Below are positions 30,732 through 38,722 of a stretch of 44,837 nucleotides of DNA, one piece after another. The notes under the pieces were generated by a model. It was not told where the DNA came from and made no database searches. It saw only the letters and a program-made list of their open reading frames with translations. Source of the DNA: JACVRM01 sp046262315 (GTDB lineage: Bacteria; Actinomycetota; Thermoleophilia; Gaiellales; Gaiellaceae); the NCBI GenBank assembly GCA_046262315.1, contig JBHEMZ010000065.1:1-44837 (forward strand), read 5' to 3'. How positions within the stretch are numbered: the first letter of the stretch is position 1; every line of letters starts with the position of its first letter. A program made the position numbers and the translations under genes.

Positions 30732-31424
30732 GTGACGAAGGCTCCACAGGCCGAGGGGACGCTGCCGCCCGGCGAGGTGCGCTCGATGTTCGACCGCATC
30801 GCGCCGGTCTACGACCTCATGAACAGGCTGATGACGGCCGGGCTCGATGGCCGCTGGCGCCGCGAGGCGGCCCGCGCGGTCGTGCGTCGCGGCGACCGTG
30901 TGCTGGACGCGTGCTGCGGCACCGGCGACCTGGCCATCGCGTGTGTAGCTGCCGGCGGCCGGGTGACCGGCCTCGATTTCTCGGAGCGCATGCTCGAGCG
31001 CGCGCGGCGCAAGGCTCCGGGGCTCGAGTGGGTTCTTGGCGACGCGCTCGCGCTGCCGTTCGGGGATGAGTCGTTCGACGCGGCGACCGTCGGCTTCGGC
31101 GTGCGGAACGTCGAGGACCTCGAAGCCGGCCTCCGCGAGTTGCGGCGTATCCTGCGGCCGGGAGGGCGTCTCGCCGTGCTCGAGATCACCCAGCCGAGCG
31201 GCTTCCTGCGCCCTTTCTTTGGACTCTGGTTTGATCGGGTCGTCCCGATCGCCGGAAAGGTGATTCCCGGCGGCCGCGCCTACGCGTACCTGCCCGCTAG
31301 CGTGCGGCGCTTCCCCGGCCCCGAGGATCTCGCCCACGCTCTCGAGCGCGCGGGGTTCGAGGACGCGCGCTACCGACTATTCGCCGGCGGCATCGTGGCC
31401 CTTCACACCGGTACGGCCGCGTGA
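30732..31424 (+). CDS. menG: demethylmenaquinone methyltransferase
   Basis: 230 residues from GTG 30732. It belongs to the UbiE/MenG family of SAM-dependent C-methyltransferases that complete menaquinone. Family motifs: VRSMFDRIAPVYDLMNRLMTAGLDGRWRREA at the start, SAM loop VLDACCGTGDLAIA, VTGLDFSERML, GDALALPFGDESFDAATVGFGVRNV and RRILRPGGRLAVLEITQP. It stands between ubiX and the prenyl synthase, so its substrate is most likely demethylmenaquinone from the futalosine pathway rather than a ubiquinone precursor. Confidence 0.93.
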   Translation: MTKAPQAEGTLPPGEVRSMFDRIAPVYDLMNRLMTAGLDGRWRREAARAVVRRGDRVLDACCGTGDLAIACVAAGGRVTGLDFSERMLERARRKAPGLEWVLGDALALPFGDESFDAATVGFGVRNVEDLEAGLRELRRILRPGGRLAVLEITQPSGFLRPFFGLWFDRVVPIAGKVIPGGRAYAYLPASVRRFPGPEDLAHALERAGFEDARYRLFAGGIVALHTGTAA

Positions 31425-31482
31425 AGCTCGCGCTCCGCCTCAAGCGGGGACAATCCCTCTTGGAAGTCGGCGCGGGGTGCGC

Positions 31483-32394
31483 ATGAGCGCGCCCGCGGAC
31501 GTCTTCGCGGCGCCGGGGCTCGACGAGTACTTCGAGGAGCTCGAGGAGCGGCTGGAACAGGCGGTGGAGCGCCACGGCGGCATCGTGGCGGCGGTCGGAG
31601 CCGAGGTGCGCGCGGCCGGGGGCAAACGCCTGCGGCCGCTGCTCGTTTTCCTAACCGCACCGCCCGACAGCCCGCCGCCCGTCGCCGCCGCGGTCGCCGT
31701 CGAGCTCGTGCACATGGCAAGCCTTGTGCACGACGATCTGATCGACGGCGCCGAGTTCCGTCGAGGGCGTGCCGCCGCGTGGTCGCGCTACGGACCCGGC
31801 GCGGCGCTCGCCGGCGGCGACTACCTCTTTGCCCGGGCCTTCGCCGAGCTGGCGGCGACCGGGGATGAGCACGGCGTCGCGGTGCTCGCCGACGCGTGCC
31901 TTTGCCTCGCGCGTGGCGAGGCGATGCAGCGAACCCAGGCGCACGACCCGGACACGACCGTCGCCGAATACCTCGAGCGCTGTGCGCTGAAGACCGGCAA
32001 GCTCTTCGAGGCCGCGTGCGTGCTAGGCGCCGGTGACGCGCAGCTCGCGCGTTTCGGACTTGCCCTGGGCATCGCGTTCCAGATCGCGGACGACATCCTC
32101 GACTGCGCGGGCGACGTCCTCGAGACCGGCAAGGTCGGAGGCACCGACCTGCGCGAGGGCACGCCGACCCTCCCGCTCCTCCTGGCAGCGCGGCGCGACG
32201 AGCTGGTGCGTCGCGCGCTCACCGGCGGCTCGCTTGACGGCGCGCTCGTGCGCGTGGCCGAGTCCGGTGCGCTGGAACGCTCGCGCTGCCTGGCCGAGCG
32301 CTACGCCCGCCGCGCGCGCGAGGCGCTCGACGGCGAGTTCCACCGCGGCGAGCTCGAGGCTCTCACCTACGCTGTTGTCGATCGCCGTACGTGA
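31483..32394 (+). CDS. polyprenyl diphosphate synthase (trans-prenyltransferase)
   Basis: 303 residues from ATG 31483; a GTG at 31477 is two codons upstream. Class I prenyl synthases elongate allylic diphosphates with isopentenyl diphosphate. The first aspartate-rich motif is DDLID (84-88), the second DDILD (203-207), with GGKRLRP (47-52) binding isopentenyl diphosphate and KTGKLFEA conserved near the middle. The context (menG and mqn genes) makes it the likely source of the menaquinone side chain, so probably hepta- to nonaprenyl diphosphate. Chain length cannot be read from the sequence with confidence. Confidence 0.9.
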   Translation: MSAPADVFAAPGLDEYFEELEERLEQAVERHGGIVAAVGAEVRAAGGKRLRPLLVFLTAPPDSPPPVAAAVAVELVHMASLVHDDLIDGAEFRRGRAAAWSRYGPGAALAGGDYLFARAFAELAATGDEHGVAVLADACLCLARGEAMQRTQAHDPDTTVAEYLERCALKTGKLFEAACVLGAGDAQLARFGLALGIAFQIADDILDCAGDVLETGKVGGTDLREGTPTLPLLLAARRDELVRRALTGGSLDGALVRVAESGALERSRCLAERYARRAREALDGEFHRGELEALTYAVVDRRT

Positions 32395-32414
32395 TTGATG
32401 GAGCTTCGCTCACG

Positions 32415-32552
32415 ATGAGCACTGACTCGCCCGGCCGCGCTGCCCGGCGCGATGCCGCGTCTTCGGTCACGCCGATAGCGGTGCTACTGACGCTCCTTGC
32501 GTCCTTGCCTCGCACTCGGCCAGCGCGCCGCGGCGAGGAGGCGTCATCGTGA
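32415..32552 (+). CDS. possible 45-codon small ORF leading into mqnE
   Basis: ATG 32415 opens a 45-residue reading frame (MSTDSPGRAARRDAASSVTP onward) with a hydrophobic middle, IAVLLTLLASL. It ends at TGA 32550-32552, overlapping the mqnE GTG by 3 bases (GTGA). It could be a coupled leader peptide. There is only a weak GGAG 11 nt upstream and no homology is recognised, so it may equally be chance in a 154-bp gap. Confidence 0.25.
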   Translation: MSTDSPGRAARRDAASSVTPIAVLLTLLASLPRTRPARRGEEASS

Positions 32553-33667
32553 GAGCAGCTCCGGCCCTCCTAGACCGCACGTCTCTGCTCGACCCCGTCC
32601 GCGAGAAGGTGGAGGCCGGCGAGCGCCTGGATTTCGAGGACGGGCTGGCGCTGCTGGAATCGGACGACCTCCTGGCGCTCGGCGAGCTCGCGGACAGCGC
32701 GCGCCGGGTGCGCGGCGGCGGCGACGAGGCCTACTTCGTCCAGAACCTGTATCTCAACCAGACGAATGTCTGTCGCGTGAAGTGCAAGTTCTGCGCGTTC
32801 GCGGTCACGCAGAAGCAGGCCGGCGCGTACACCCACTCACCCGAGGAGCTCGTGGAAGACGCGGTGCGCCAACGCGGCCTGACCGGCTTCACCGAGATCC
32901 ACATGGTCGGCGGGGAGAGCCCGCACGTCGGCTTCGACTACTACGTCGAGATCGTCCGACAGCTTCACGAGGCGATGCCCGACGTGCATCTCAAGTGCTT
33001 CACGGCGAGCGAGATCCATCACATGACAACACTCTCGGGGCTTACGCACGAGCAGGTGCTGCGGACTCTTCGCGACGCTGGCCTCGGGTCGCTGCCCGGC
33101 GGCGGCGCAGAGGTGTTCGCCGAGCGCGTACGGCGGCTCGTCGCGCCGGGGAAGGAGTCGCCGGAGATCTGGCTCGAGACGCACCGGACGGCCCACGGGC
33201 TAGGGATCCCGACGCACTGCACGCTGCTTTACGGGCACGTCGAGACGTACGAGGAGCGCGTCGACCACCTGCTCCGCCTACGGGATCTCCAGGAAGAGAC
33301 GGGCGGCTTCCTCGCGTTCATCCCGCTCGCCTTCCATCCCGAGAACACCGTGTTCGAGCGGCGCGGCTGGTCGCACACCGCGGGCTCGGACGATCTGAAG
33401 ATGATCGCGGTCGCGCGGCTCATGCTCGACAACGTGCCGAACGTGAAGGCCTACTGGATCATGATGGGCATGCCGTTGGCGCAGATCGCGTTGCACTTCG
33501 GTGCGAACGACGTGCAGGGAACGGTCGTGCGCGAGCAGATCTTCCACGCGGCGGGCGCCAGGACGGAGACGGAACAGAAGGTCGAGGAGCTGGTGCGGTT
33601 CGTGCGGGCTGCGGGCCGCGTTCCCGTGCAGCGCGACACGCTTTACCGGGAGCTGCGGCGATGGTAG
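32549..33667 (+). CDS. mqnE: aminofutalosine synthase (radical SAM)
   Basis: 372 residues from GTG 32549, with GAGGAGG (32535-32541) 7 nt upstream. MqnE joins the product of MqnA with SAM to give 6-amino-6-deoxyfutalosine. The radical-SAM cluster motif CRVKCKFC (Cys75, Cys79, Cys82) lies after YFVQNLYLNQTNV. Other family features are TEIHMVGGESPHVGFDYYVEI, LPGGGAEVFAERVR, THCTLLYGHVET, FIPLAFHPENT and YWIMMGMPLAQIALHFGANDVQGT. It is distinguished from MqnC by this last region and by the PLAFHPENT loop. First of the mqnE-VOC-mqnA-mqnC group. Confidence 0.93.
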   Translation: MRAAPALLDRTSLLDPVREKVEAGERLDFEDGLALLESDDLLALGELADSARRVRGGGDEAYFVQNLYLNQTNVCRVKCKFCAFAVTQKQAGAYTHSPEELVEDAVRQRGLTGFTEIHMVGGESPHVGFDYYVEIVRQLHEAMPDVHLKCFTASEIHHMTTLSGLTHEQVLRTLRDAGLGSLPGGGAEVFAERVRRLVAPGKESPEIWLETHRTAHGLGIPTHCTLLYGHVETYEERVDHLLRLRDLQEETGGFLAFIPLAFHPENTVFERRGWSHTAGSDDLKMIAVARLMLDNVPNVKAYWIMMGMPLAQIALHFGANDVQGTVVREQIFHAAGARTETEQKVEELVRFVRAAGRVPVQRDTLYRELRRW

Positions 33668-33677
33668 CGACCGGAAT

Positions 33678-33711
33678 GTCACACATTCGCCACCGTGCGT
33701 CACACATCCGC
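33678..33711 (+). promoter_or_regulatory. pair of 13-bp direct repeats upstream of the VOC/mqnA/mqnC operon
   Basis: GTCACACATTCGC (33678-33690) and GTCACACATCCGC (33699-33711) differ at one base and are 21 bp apart, two helical turns, so both face the same side of the DNA. They lie in the 124-bp gap between mqnE and the VOC gene. A tandem activator or repressor site is possible. Confidence 0.35.
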
Positions 33712-33791
33712 GCGCTTTTCGGCGGTACGCTCATTCCGAGCAGGGGGGCGGGTCGGGGCCCGAGATCAGACGCGCGCGCGCGTGACTTTGT

Positions 33792-34220
33792 ATGGAGGGC
33801 GCCCTGAGCCGCCTCGACCAGACGATCCCCGCGCTGCCGGTACGCGACACGGCAGCCGCAGTGGACTTCTATCGCGAACGGCTCGGATTTCCGACGCCTC
33901 ACCTCGACGGCGGCTTCGCCGTCCTCACTCGCGACAACGCCGTGGTGCACGTGTGGGAGGCGAACGACGAGAGTTGGCGCGAACGCCAGGCACTCGAGCG
34001 GCCGGTTCAGTCCGGCGCGGAGTCGTTCATCGCCGGAACGGCAAGCTGCCGCATCCGCGTGCATGGCGTCGGCGAGCTCTACGACGAGCTGCGTGGGAGC
34101 GACGAGCTCCACCCGGTCTCGGCGGAGGGCGTCTCCGACACCGACTTCGGGACGCGGGAGTTCGCGACGCTCGATCTCGACGGCAACCTGCTGACGTTCT
34201 TCCAACGGGTGTCCGAGTGA
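33792..34220 (+). CDS. VOC-superfamily protein (bleomycin-resistance/glyoxalase fold)
   Basis: 142 residues from ATG 33792. A single VOC domain with PALPVRDTAAAVDFYRERLGF at the start, AVVHVWEAND in the middle and FATLDLDGNLLTFFQR at the end, most similar in pattern to the bleomycin-resistance-protein branch. Such proteins bind drugs or metals, or act as small lyases or isomerases. It overlaps mqnA by 4 bp (GTGA), so it is co-translated with two menaquinone enzymes. An auxiliary role in that pathway is therefore worth considering, although antibiotic binding remains the default annotation. Confidence 0.8.
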   Translation: MEGALSRLDQTIPALPVRDTAAAVDFYRERLGFPTPHLDGGFAVLTRDNAVVHVWEANDESWRERQALERPVQSGAESFIAGTASCRIRVHGVGELYDELRGSDELHPVSAEGVSDTDFGTREFATLDLDGNLLTFFQRVSE

Positions 34221-34978
34221 TCCGCCTCGGGCGCATTTCATACCTGAACATGGCGCCCGTCTTCTATGGGCTCGACGCCGAGGTCCAGGAGGTCACCGGC
34301 GTTCCCACCGAGCTCAACCGCGCCCTGCTCGACGGCGCAGTCGACCTCGCGCCAATCTCTTCCATCGAGTGGGCGCGGAACGCGCGCCATCTGCTGCTCC
34401 TGCGCCGCCTCTGCGTCTCCTCGGAGGGCGCGGTCGGCTCGATCCAGGTTGTCAGCTCCCGCCCACTCGGCGAGGTGCGCACGCTTGCGGTCACCCCTGA
34501 GAGTGCCACCTCTGTCGTGCTGACGCGCATTCTGCTGCCACGCGCCGAGCACGTGCCGCTCGAGGCGGATGCGGATGCCCGCCTCCTGATCGGCGATGCG
34601 GCGCTGCGGAGCGCATTCGAGGACGCGACGCCGCACTACGACCTCGGCCAGCTCTGGCTCGAGCGCACCGGCCTACCGATGGTGTTCGCCGTTTGGGCAT
34701 GCAGCGAGCACCCGCCGGCGGGGTTGGCTTCGCTCGAGGACGCCCTTGTCGCCTCGGTCAAACGTGCGCGCCGCGAGTCGGAGCGGCTGGCGCGCCAGGC
34801 CAGCGCCGAGTACGGCTACCCCGCCGGCTGGATCGCCCGCTACTTCGAGCAGCTGCGCTACAGCTTCGGCCCGCGCGAGCGAGCGGGCCTCGTCCGGTTC
34901 CTCGAGCTGGCGCGCGACGCGGGCGAGCTCGAGGAGATCCCGGAGCTGCGCTTCATCCACGAGGAGGTCGCCGCGTGA
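34217..34978 (+). CDS. mqnA: chorismate dehydratase
   Basis: 253 residues from GTG 34217. MqnA removes water from chorismate to give 3-[(1-carboxyvinyl)oxy]benzoate, the first step of the futalosine menaquinone pathway. It has the periplasmic-binding-protein-like fold without a signal peptide. Conserved elements: RLGRISYLNMAPVFYGL, VPTELNRALLDGAVDLAPISSIEWA, the SSEGAVGSIQVVS loop, ADARLLIGDAAL and LPMVFAVWAC. It overlaps both neighbours by 4 bp, tying VOC, mqnA and mqnC into one translation unit. Confidence 0.93.
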   Translation: MIRLGRISYLNMAPVFYGLDAEVQEVTGVPTELNRALLDGAVDLAPISSIEWARNARHLLLLRRLCVSSEGAVGSIQVVSSRPLGEVRTLAVTPESATSVVLTRILLPRAEHVPLEADADARLLIGDAALRSAFEDATPHYDLGQLWLERTGLPMVFAVWACSEHPPAGLASLEDALVASVKRARRESERLARQASAEYGYPAGWIARYFEQLRYSFGPRERAGLVRFLELARDAGELEEIPELRFIHEEVAA

Positions 34979-36078
34979 GCGCCGTCGCCGAGCGCACGCC
35001 CGTCAGCCAGATTCTCGACAGCGCGCTCGAGGGCGAGCGCATCGCGGACGCCGACGCCGTCGCGCTCCTCGAGTCGCGCGACCTCGTCACGGTGGGCCGC
35101 GCAGCAGATGAGCTGCGCGCGCGCCGCACCGACCCGCAGAAGGTCACGTTCATCGTCGACCGCAACGTCAACTACACGAACGTCTGCGTCACGGACTGCG
35201 ACTTCTGCGCCTTCTACCGCCGCCCGGGCGACCGCTCCGAGGCCTACCTGCTGCCGAAGCCGGTCATCTTCAAGAAGATCGAGGAGACACTCGCGATCGG
35301 CGGGACAGGAGTCCTCATGCAGGGAGGCCACCATCCCGACCTCGGCGTCGACTACTACGAGGATCTCTTCCGCTCAATCAAGGCGCGCTACCCCATCCAC
35401 CTCCACGCGCTTTCGCCGCCCGAGGTTGAGCACATCGCCCGCCGCTCGCGCCTGACCATCCCGGCGACGCTCACGCGCCTGCGTGACGCCGGGCTCGACT
35501 CGCTACCGGGCGGCGGAGCTGAGATCCTCGTCGACCGGGTCCGTCGGATCATCGTGCCGAAGAAGACGACGACAGGTGCGTGGCTCAACGTCATGCGCCA
35601 TGCGCAGCGCCTCGGCATGTCGACGACGGCAACAATGATGTACGGCCACGTGGAGACGGTCTTCGACCGCGTTGAGCACATGCGCCGCCTCCGCGAGCTC
35701 CAGGACGAGACCGGCGGCTTTCGTTCGTTCACCTCGTGGACATACCAGTCGGATGGAAACCGCCTCTCAGCGAGGGTGCCGCGCGAGGCCGAGCCCACCT
35801 CGTTCGACTACCTGCTCACGCAGGCGGTGAGCCGGATCTACCTGGACAACGTCGATCACATCCAGTCGTCCTGGGTGACCCAGGGCATGAAGGTCGGCCA
35901 GGTGGCGCTCGAGTTCGGCGCCGACGACCTCGGCTCGGTGATGATCGAGGAGAACGTCGTCTCGGCAGCAGGGACGACGCATCGCGCGTCGATCGACGAG
36001 TTCGTCCGGGTCATCCGGGCCCTGGGCAAGACGCCGGTGCAGCGCGACACGCTCTACCGGGAAGTGCGCGCCTGGTAG
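34975..36078 (+). CDS. mqnC: cyclic dehypoxanthinyl futalosine synthase (radical SAM)
   Basis: 367 residues from GTG 34975 (GTGA overlap with mqnA). MqnC cyclises dehypoxanthine futalosine by radical chemistry. The cluster motif is CVTDCDFC (Cys71, Cys75, Cys78) after VDRNVNYTNV. Further features: GGTGVLMQGGHHPDLGVDYYEDLF, IHLHALSPPEVEHIAR, LPGGGAEILVDRVRR, TTATMMYGHVET, FTSWTYQ and WVTQGMKVGQVALEFGADDLGSVMIEENVV. The sequence SSWVTQGMKVGQ separates it from MqnE. MqnB and MqnD, which act before and after it, are not in the window. Confidence 0.94.
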   Translation: MSAVAERTPVSQILDSALEGERIADADAVALLESRDLVTVGRAADELRARRTDPQKVTFIVDRNVNYTNVCVTDCDFCAFYRRPGDRSEAYLLPKPVIFKKIEETLAIGGTGVLMQGGHHPDLGVDYYEDLFRSIKARYPIHLHALSPPEVEHIARRSRLTIPATLTRLRDAGLDSLPGGGAEILVDRVRRIIVPKKTTTGAWLNVMRHAQRLGMSTTATMMYGHVETVFDRVEHMRRLRELQDETGGFRSFTSWTYQSDGNRLSARVPREAEPTSFDYLLTQAVSRIYLDNVDHIQSSWVTQGMKVGQVALEFGADDLGSVMIEENVVSAAGTTHRASIDEFVRVIRALGKTPVQRDTLYREVRAW

Positions 36079-36093
36079 GCCCTGGGCCTTGGC

Positions 36094-36099
36094 TACCCT
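36094..36099 (+). promoter_or_regulatory. -10 box TACCCT
   Basis: TACCCT ends 12 nt before ATG 36112 in the 33-bp gap after mqnC. The spacing is longer than at the other leaderless-type genes. Confidence 0.3.
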
Positions 36100-36111
36100 G
36101 ACCCGCTGGCC

Positions 36112-37833
36112 ATGCCGAGAAAAACCCTGCTCACCGTGCTCGCCGCGGCGGTTCTCACGGCACCGGCCCATGCCGCCGAGCCCGCCGTGCTCATGCCCGG
36201 CGTGACCTACGAACGCCAGCTCCTCTTCGGCCGCTCGGGCCCCAAGGTCGTGCACGTCGTCACGGCGCCCCGTCCGGGCGGGCTCTACTCGCTCCGCCCT
36301 GTGCTCTCGAACAACGCCGTGGTCGGCAAGGAAACCGTGACCGCCATGCAGCGGCGGCTGGCGCCGGCCGCGACGGTCGTGAGCGTGAACGGCGACCTCT
36401 CGAATGCGGAGGGCGCCCCGGAAGGCGTGCTCATCCAGGGCGGTGTCCTGGCTGCACGGCCCCACGCGAAGCGCTCGAGTCTCGGCATCGACGTCGCCGG
36501 AACCCTGCGCGTCGACCGGGTGGCGCTCTTCGCGACCTGGCAGGGAGCGGGGCAGCGGCGGCCCCTCGTCGGCCTGAACCGCCGTCCCGGCGCCCAGTCG
36601 GTCGCGCTCTACACGCCGGCATGGGGTGCTGCGACGCCCGCGGAGCCCGGTAGCGCCGAGGTCGTGCTTGCGGGTCTCGGCTCGATCGTCGCCGCAGGCG
36701 AGCACACGGCGATCGCGACGGAGGGACGATCAGGCGGCGGCACGCCGGTCCCGCCGGGCGGCGCAGTCCTCGTCGGGCGCGGCGCGCAGGGAGTCAAGGT
36801 GACCGAGGAGGCGCAGCCCGGCGACTCCGTGACCGTCCGCCTGGTGGTCGATCCCGACTGGCGCGCGGTGGTCGACGGCATGGGCGGCGGCCCCGCGCTG
36901 GTCCACGGCGGAAAGGCGATCTTCAACGCACGCGAAGAGTTCACCCAGCGCCTCCTCTCGCTGCCCTCGGCCCGCACCGCGGTCGGCCAGCGCGCCGACG
37001 GCCGCGTCCTGCTCGTGGCCGTGGACGGCGCCCTGCCGGGGTTCAGCGTCGGCATGACGACCTTCGAGCTCGCGCAGACGATGGTGCGCCTCGGCGCCGT
37101 CACCGCGATCGCGCTCGAGGGTGGGCGCGCCGCCACGCTCGCCTTCGACGGCACGCTCCTGAACCGCACCGCCGGGCGCGAGCGGCCCGTCTCCGAGTCG
37201 CTCGCGCTGCTCTACGCGGGTGTTTACGCGCCTCCGCTCGCGCCGCTTGTCCTGTCGCCCAACGGCGACGGCATCGACGAGCGTCAGACGTTCAGGTACC
37301 GCGTCGTGCGGCCGTCCAGCGTGAGCGTCAGCCTGGTCGACCCGCTCGGCGCCGGCCGCGTCCTGGAGACCGGCGAGCGCCCACCGGGTATCTACGCGCT
37401 CCCGTGGAGCGGGCGCAAAGCGGATGGCACGCTCGAGCCGCAGGGCAGGTGGCGATGGGTCGTCGCAGCGAAGGACGATTTGGGCCGGCAGTCCGTGGCG
37501 GAGCGGCTCTTCTCCCTCAATGCCACGCTCGCGAACGTGCATGTGCAGCCGGCCGTCGTGCGCGTGGGACGGCGGGGCGGCACCGCGTCCGTCTCGTTTA
37601 CCCTCACCGCCGGCGCGAGCTGGACCGGAACCATCGAGACGCCGGGCGGCGTGAACCTGCGGACGTATGGCCGCCGAACTGCGGGGCCGGGAACCGTGAC
37701 GTTCGCCTGGGACGGCCTCCTGCGGGGCGGCGCGCCTGCCTACGGCGGCCGCTATCTCGCCCGCGTCGTGGCCAGAAACGACTTCGGCTCGGCGACCCTG
37801 GCGCGGGTCTTCGTCGTTCGGCGCAACCGTTAG
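36112..37833 (+). CDS. secreted phosphodiester-glycosidase-like (NAGPA) protein with C-terminal Ig/FlgD-like region
   Basis: 573 residues with a signal peptide (PRKTLLTVLAAAVLTAPAHA). Residues about 60-370 follow the NAGPA/DUF2233 plan: VVSVNGDL near the start, GMGGGPALVHGGKAIFN, RTAVGQRADGRVLLVAVDG, TTFELAQTMVRLGAVTAIALEGG and AATLAFDGTLLNR. The family removes N-acetylglucosamine or related groups from phosphodiesters in the cell envelope. In most members the late motif reads D-G-G-x-S-(T/S); here it is EGGRAATL. From about residue 380, LSPNGDGIDERQTFRYRV introduces FlgD-like Ig modules, ending in SATLARVFVVRRNR. An envelope location is likely. DedA follows with a 1-bp overlap. Confidence 0.75.
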   Translation: MPRKTLLTVLAAAVLTAPAHAAEPAVLMPGVTYERQLLFGRSGPKVVHVVTAPRPGGLYSLRPVLSNNAVVGKETVTAMQRRLAPAATVVSVNGDLSNAEGAPEGVLIQGGVLAARPHAKRSSLGIDVAGTLRVDRVALFATWQGAGQRRPLVGLNRRPGAQSVALYTPAWGAATPAEPGSAEVVLAGLGSIVAAGEHTAIATEGRSGGGTPVPPGGAVLVGRGAQGVKVTEEAQPGDSVTVRLVVDPDWRAVVDGMGGGPALVHGGKAIFNAREEFTQRLLSLPSARTAVGQRADGRVLLVAVDGALPGFSVGMTTFELAQTMVRLGAVTAIALEGGRAATLAFDGTLLNRTAGRERPVSESLALLYAGVYAPPLAPLVLSPNGDGIDERQTFRYRVVRPSSVSVSLVDPLGAGRVLETGERPPGIYALPWSGRKADGTLEPQGRWRWVVAAKDDLGRQSVAERLFSLNATLANVHVQPAVVRVGRRGGTASVSFTLTAGASWTGTIETPGGVNLRTYGRRTAGPGTVTFAWDGLLRGGAPAYGGRYLARVVARNDFGSATLARVFVVRRNR

Positions 37834-38519
37834 TGCTCGCGTCCGTCCTCTCGGGCATCACCGAGGCGCTCACCGACCTCGTCGGCGACCACTGCCTGTA
37901 CGCCGTCTTCGGCTTGATGCTCGTGGATGCTGTGCTGCCGGCGGCGAGCGAGGTCGTGATGGTGTACGGCGGCGCGGTCTCGGCCGGCGCGTTCGCCGGC
38001 CAAGACGTTGTCCTCCTCGGCGAGCGTATCGACAGCGGCTTCCCCGCGTTCTTCGCCGTCGCGCTCGCGGGCACGCTCGGCTACACGCTGGGCTCGCTCG
38101 GAGGCTGGGGCATCGGGCGCTACGGCGGGCGCCCGCTCGTCGAGCGCCACGGCCGCTGGCTGCACGTGGATGCCGACCGGCTCGACCGCGCCGAGCGCTG
38201 GTTCGAGCGTTTCGGGGACGCGGCCGTCTTCCTCGGCCGCATCACCCCAGTCGTGCGCTCGTTCGTCGCCATCCCGGCGGGCATCGCGCGCATGCGTTTA
38301 GTCCCGTACACCACGCTGACGCTGCTCGGCTCCGCCGTCTGGTGCTTCGCGCTCGCGGGCATCGGCTGGGGGCTCGGCTCGAACTGGGAGCGCTTCCACG
38401 ACGCGTTCCGGTACGCGGACTACGCAATTGCAGCGCTCCTACTGGGCGCGGTCGCCTACGTGCTGCTGCGCCGCCGCCGCCGGGCGTCGTTGCAGGGTCT
38501 GTCCCCGAACGGGGACTGA
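37833..38519 (+). CDS. DedA-family membrane protein
   Basis: 228 residues from GTG 37833, which shares one base with the stop of the previous gene. DedA proteins are polytopic and act in polyprenyl-phosphate/phospholipid recycling or proton-coupled transport. Family signatures: LPAASEVVMVYGGAVSAG (reentrant segment with conserved E), GYTLGSLGGWGIGRYGG (G-x-x-x-G-x-x-x-G-Y pattern), and FLGRITPVVRSFVAIPAGIARM, the conserved (F/G)-R-x-x-P-x-x-R loop. It ends in RRRRASLQGLSPNGD, whose last codons lie inside a strong hairpin. Confidence 0.88.
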   Translation: MLASVLSGITEALTDLVGDHCLYAVFGLMLVDAVLPAASEVVMVYGGAVSAGAFAGQDVVLLGERIDSGFPAFFAVALAGTLGYTLGSLGGWGIGRYGGRPLVERHGRWLHVDADRLDRAERWFERFGDAAVFLGRITPVVRSFVAIPAGIARMRLVPYTTLTLLGSAVWCFALAGIGWGLGSNWERFHDAFRYADYAIAALLLGAVAYVLLRRRRRASLQGLSPNGD

Positions 38520-38522
38520 CCC
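38495..38522. terminator. hairpin across the dedA stop codon, candidate terminator
   Basis: GGGTCTGTCCCC (38495-38506) and GGGGACTGACCC (38511-38522) form a 12-bp stem with one T-T mismatch and the loop GAAC. The right arm contains the stop codon (38517-38519). No T run follows. Confidence 0.5.
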
Positions 38523-38587
38523 GTCACGGTCGCGCGGCGGCCTCCGCCGCCGGAGTACCGGCCCCACGCCGATGGGACAGTCCTTCA

Positions 38588-38702
38588 TCGGCGGAGGCGG
38601 GGGTTTCCCCCGCCGTAGTCACACCGCGCGAAGTCGCGTCTGACTGCCCGACAGCCCGCCGCAAGTCGTCATGGCCTGCGCAGCAGGCCGGACTTGCGGC
38701 GG
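38588..38702 (+). repeat. dispersed structured repeat, copy 3
   Basis: The same element as at 8364-8585, 30 kb away and in the same orientation. Block order: GGCGGGGGTTTCCCCCGCC hairpin, core GCGCGAAGTCGCGTCTGACT, spacer, and the nested hairpin with CCGCCGCAAGTC / GACTTGCGGCGG arms around GGCCTGC-GCA-GCAGGCC. The first hairpin differs from copies 1-2 (GGGGGTTTCCCCC against GGGCTTGTCCC) but pairing is kept. GGGACAGTCCTT (38574-38585) precedes it, as GGGACAGTCCTT (8343-8354) precedes copy 1. It fills most of the gap between dedA and the aminotransferase gene. Confidence 0.75.
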
Positions 38703-38722
38703 AGAGGATTTGCGGCGGCAAC

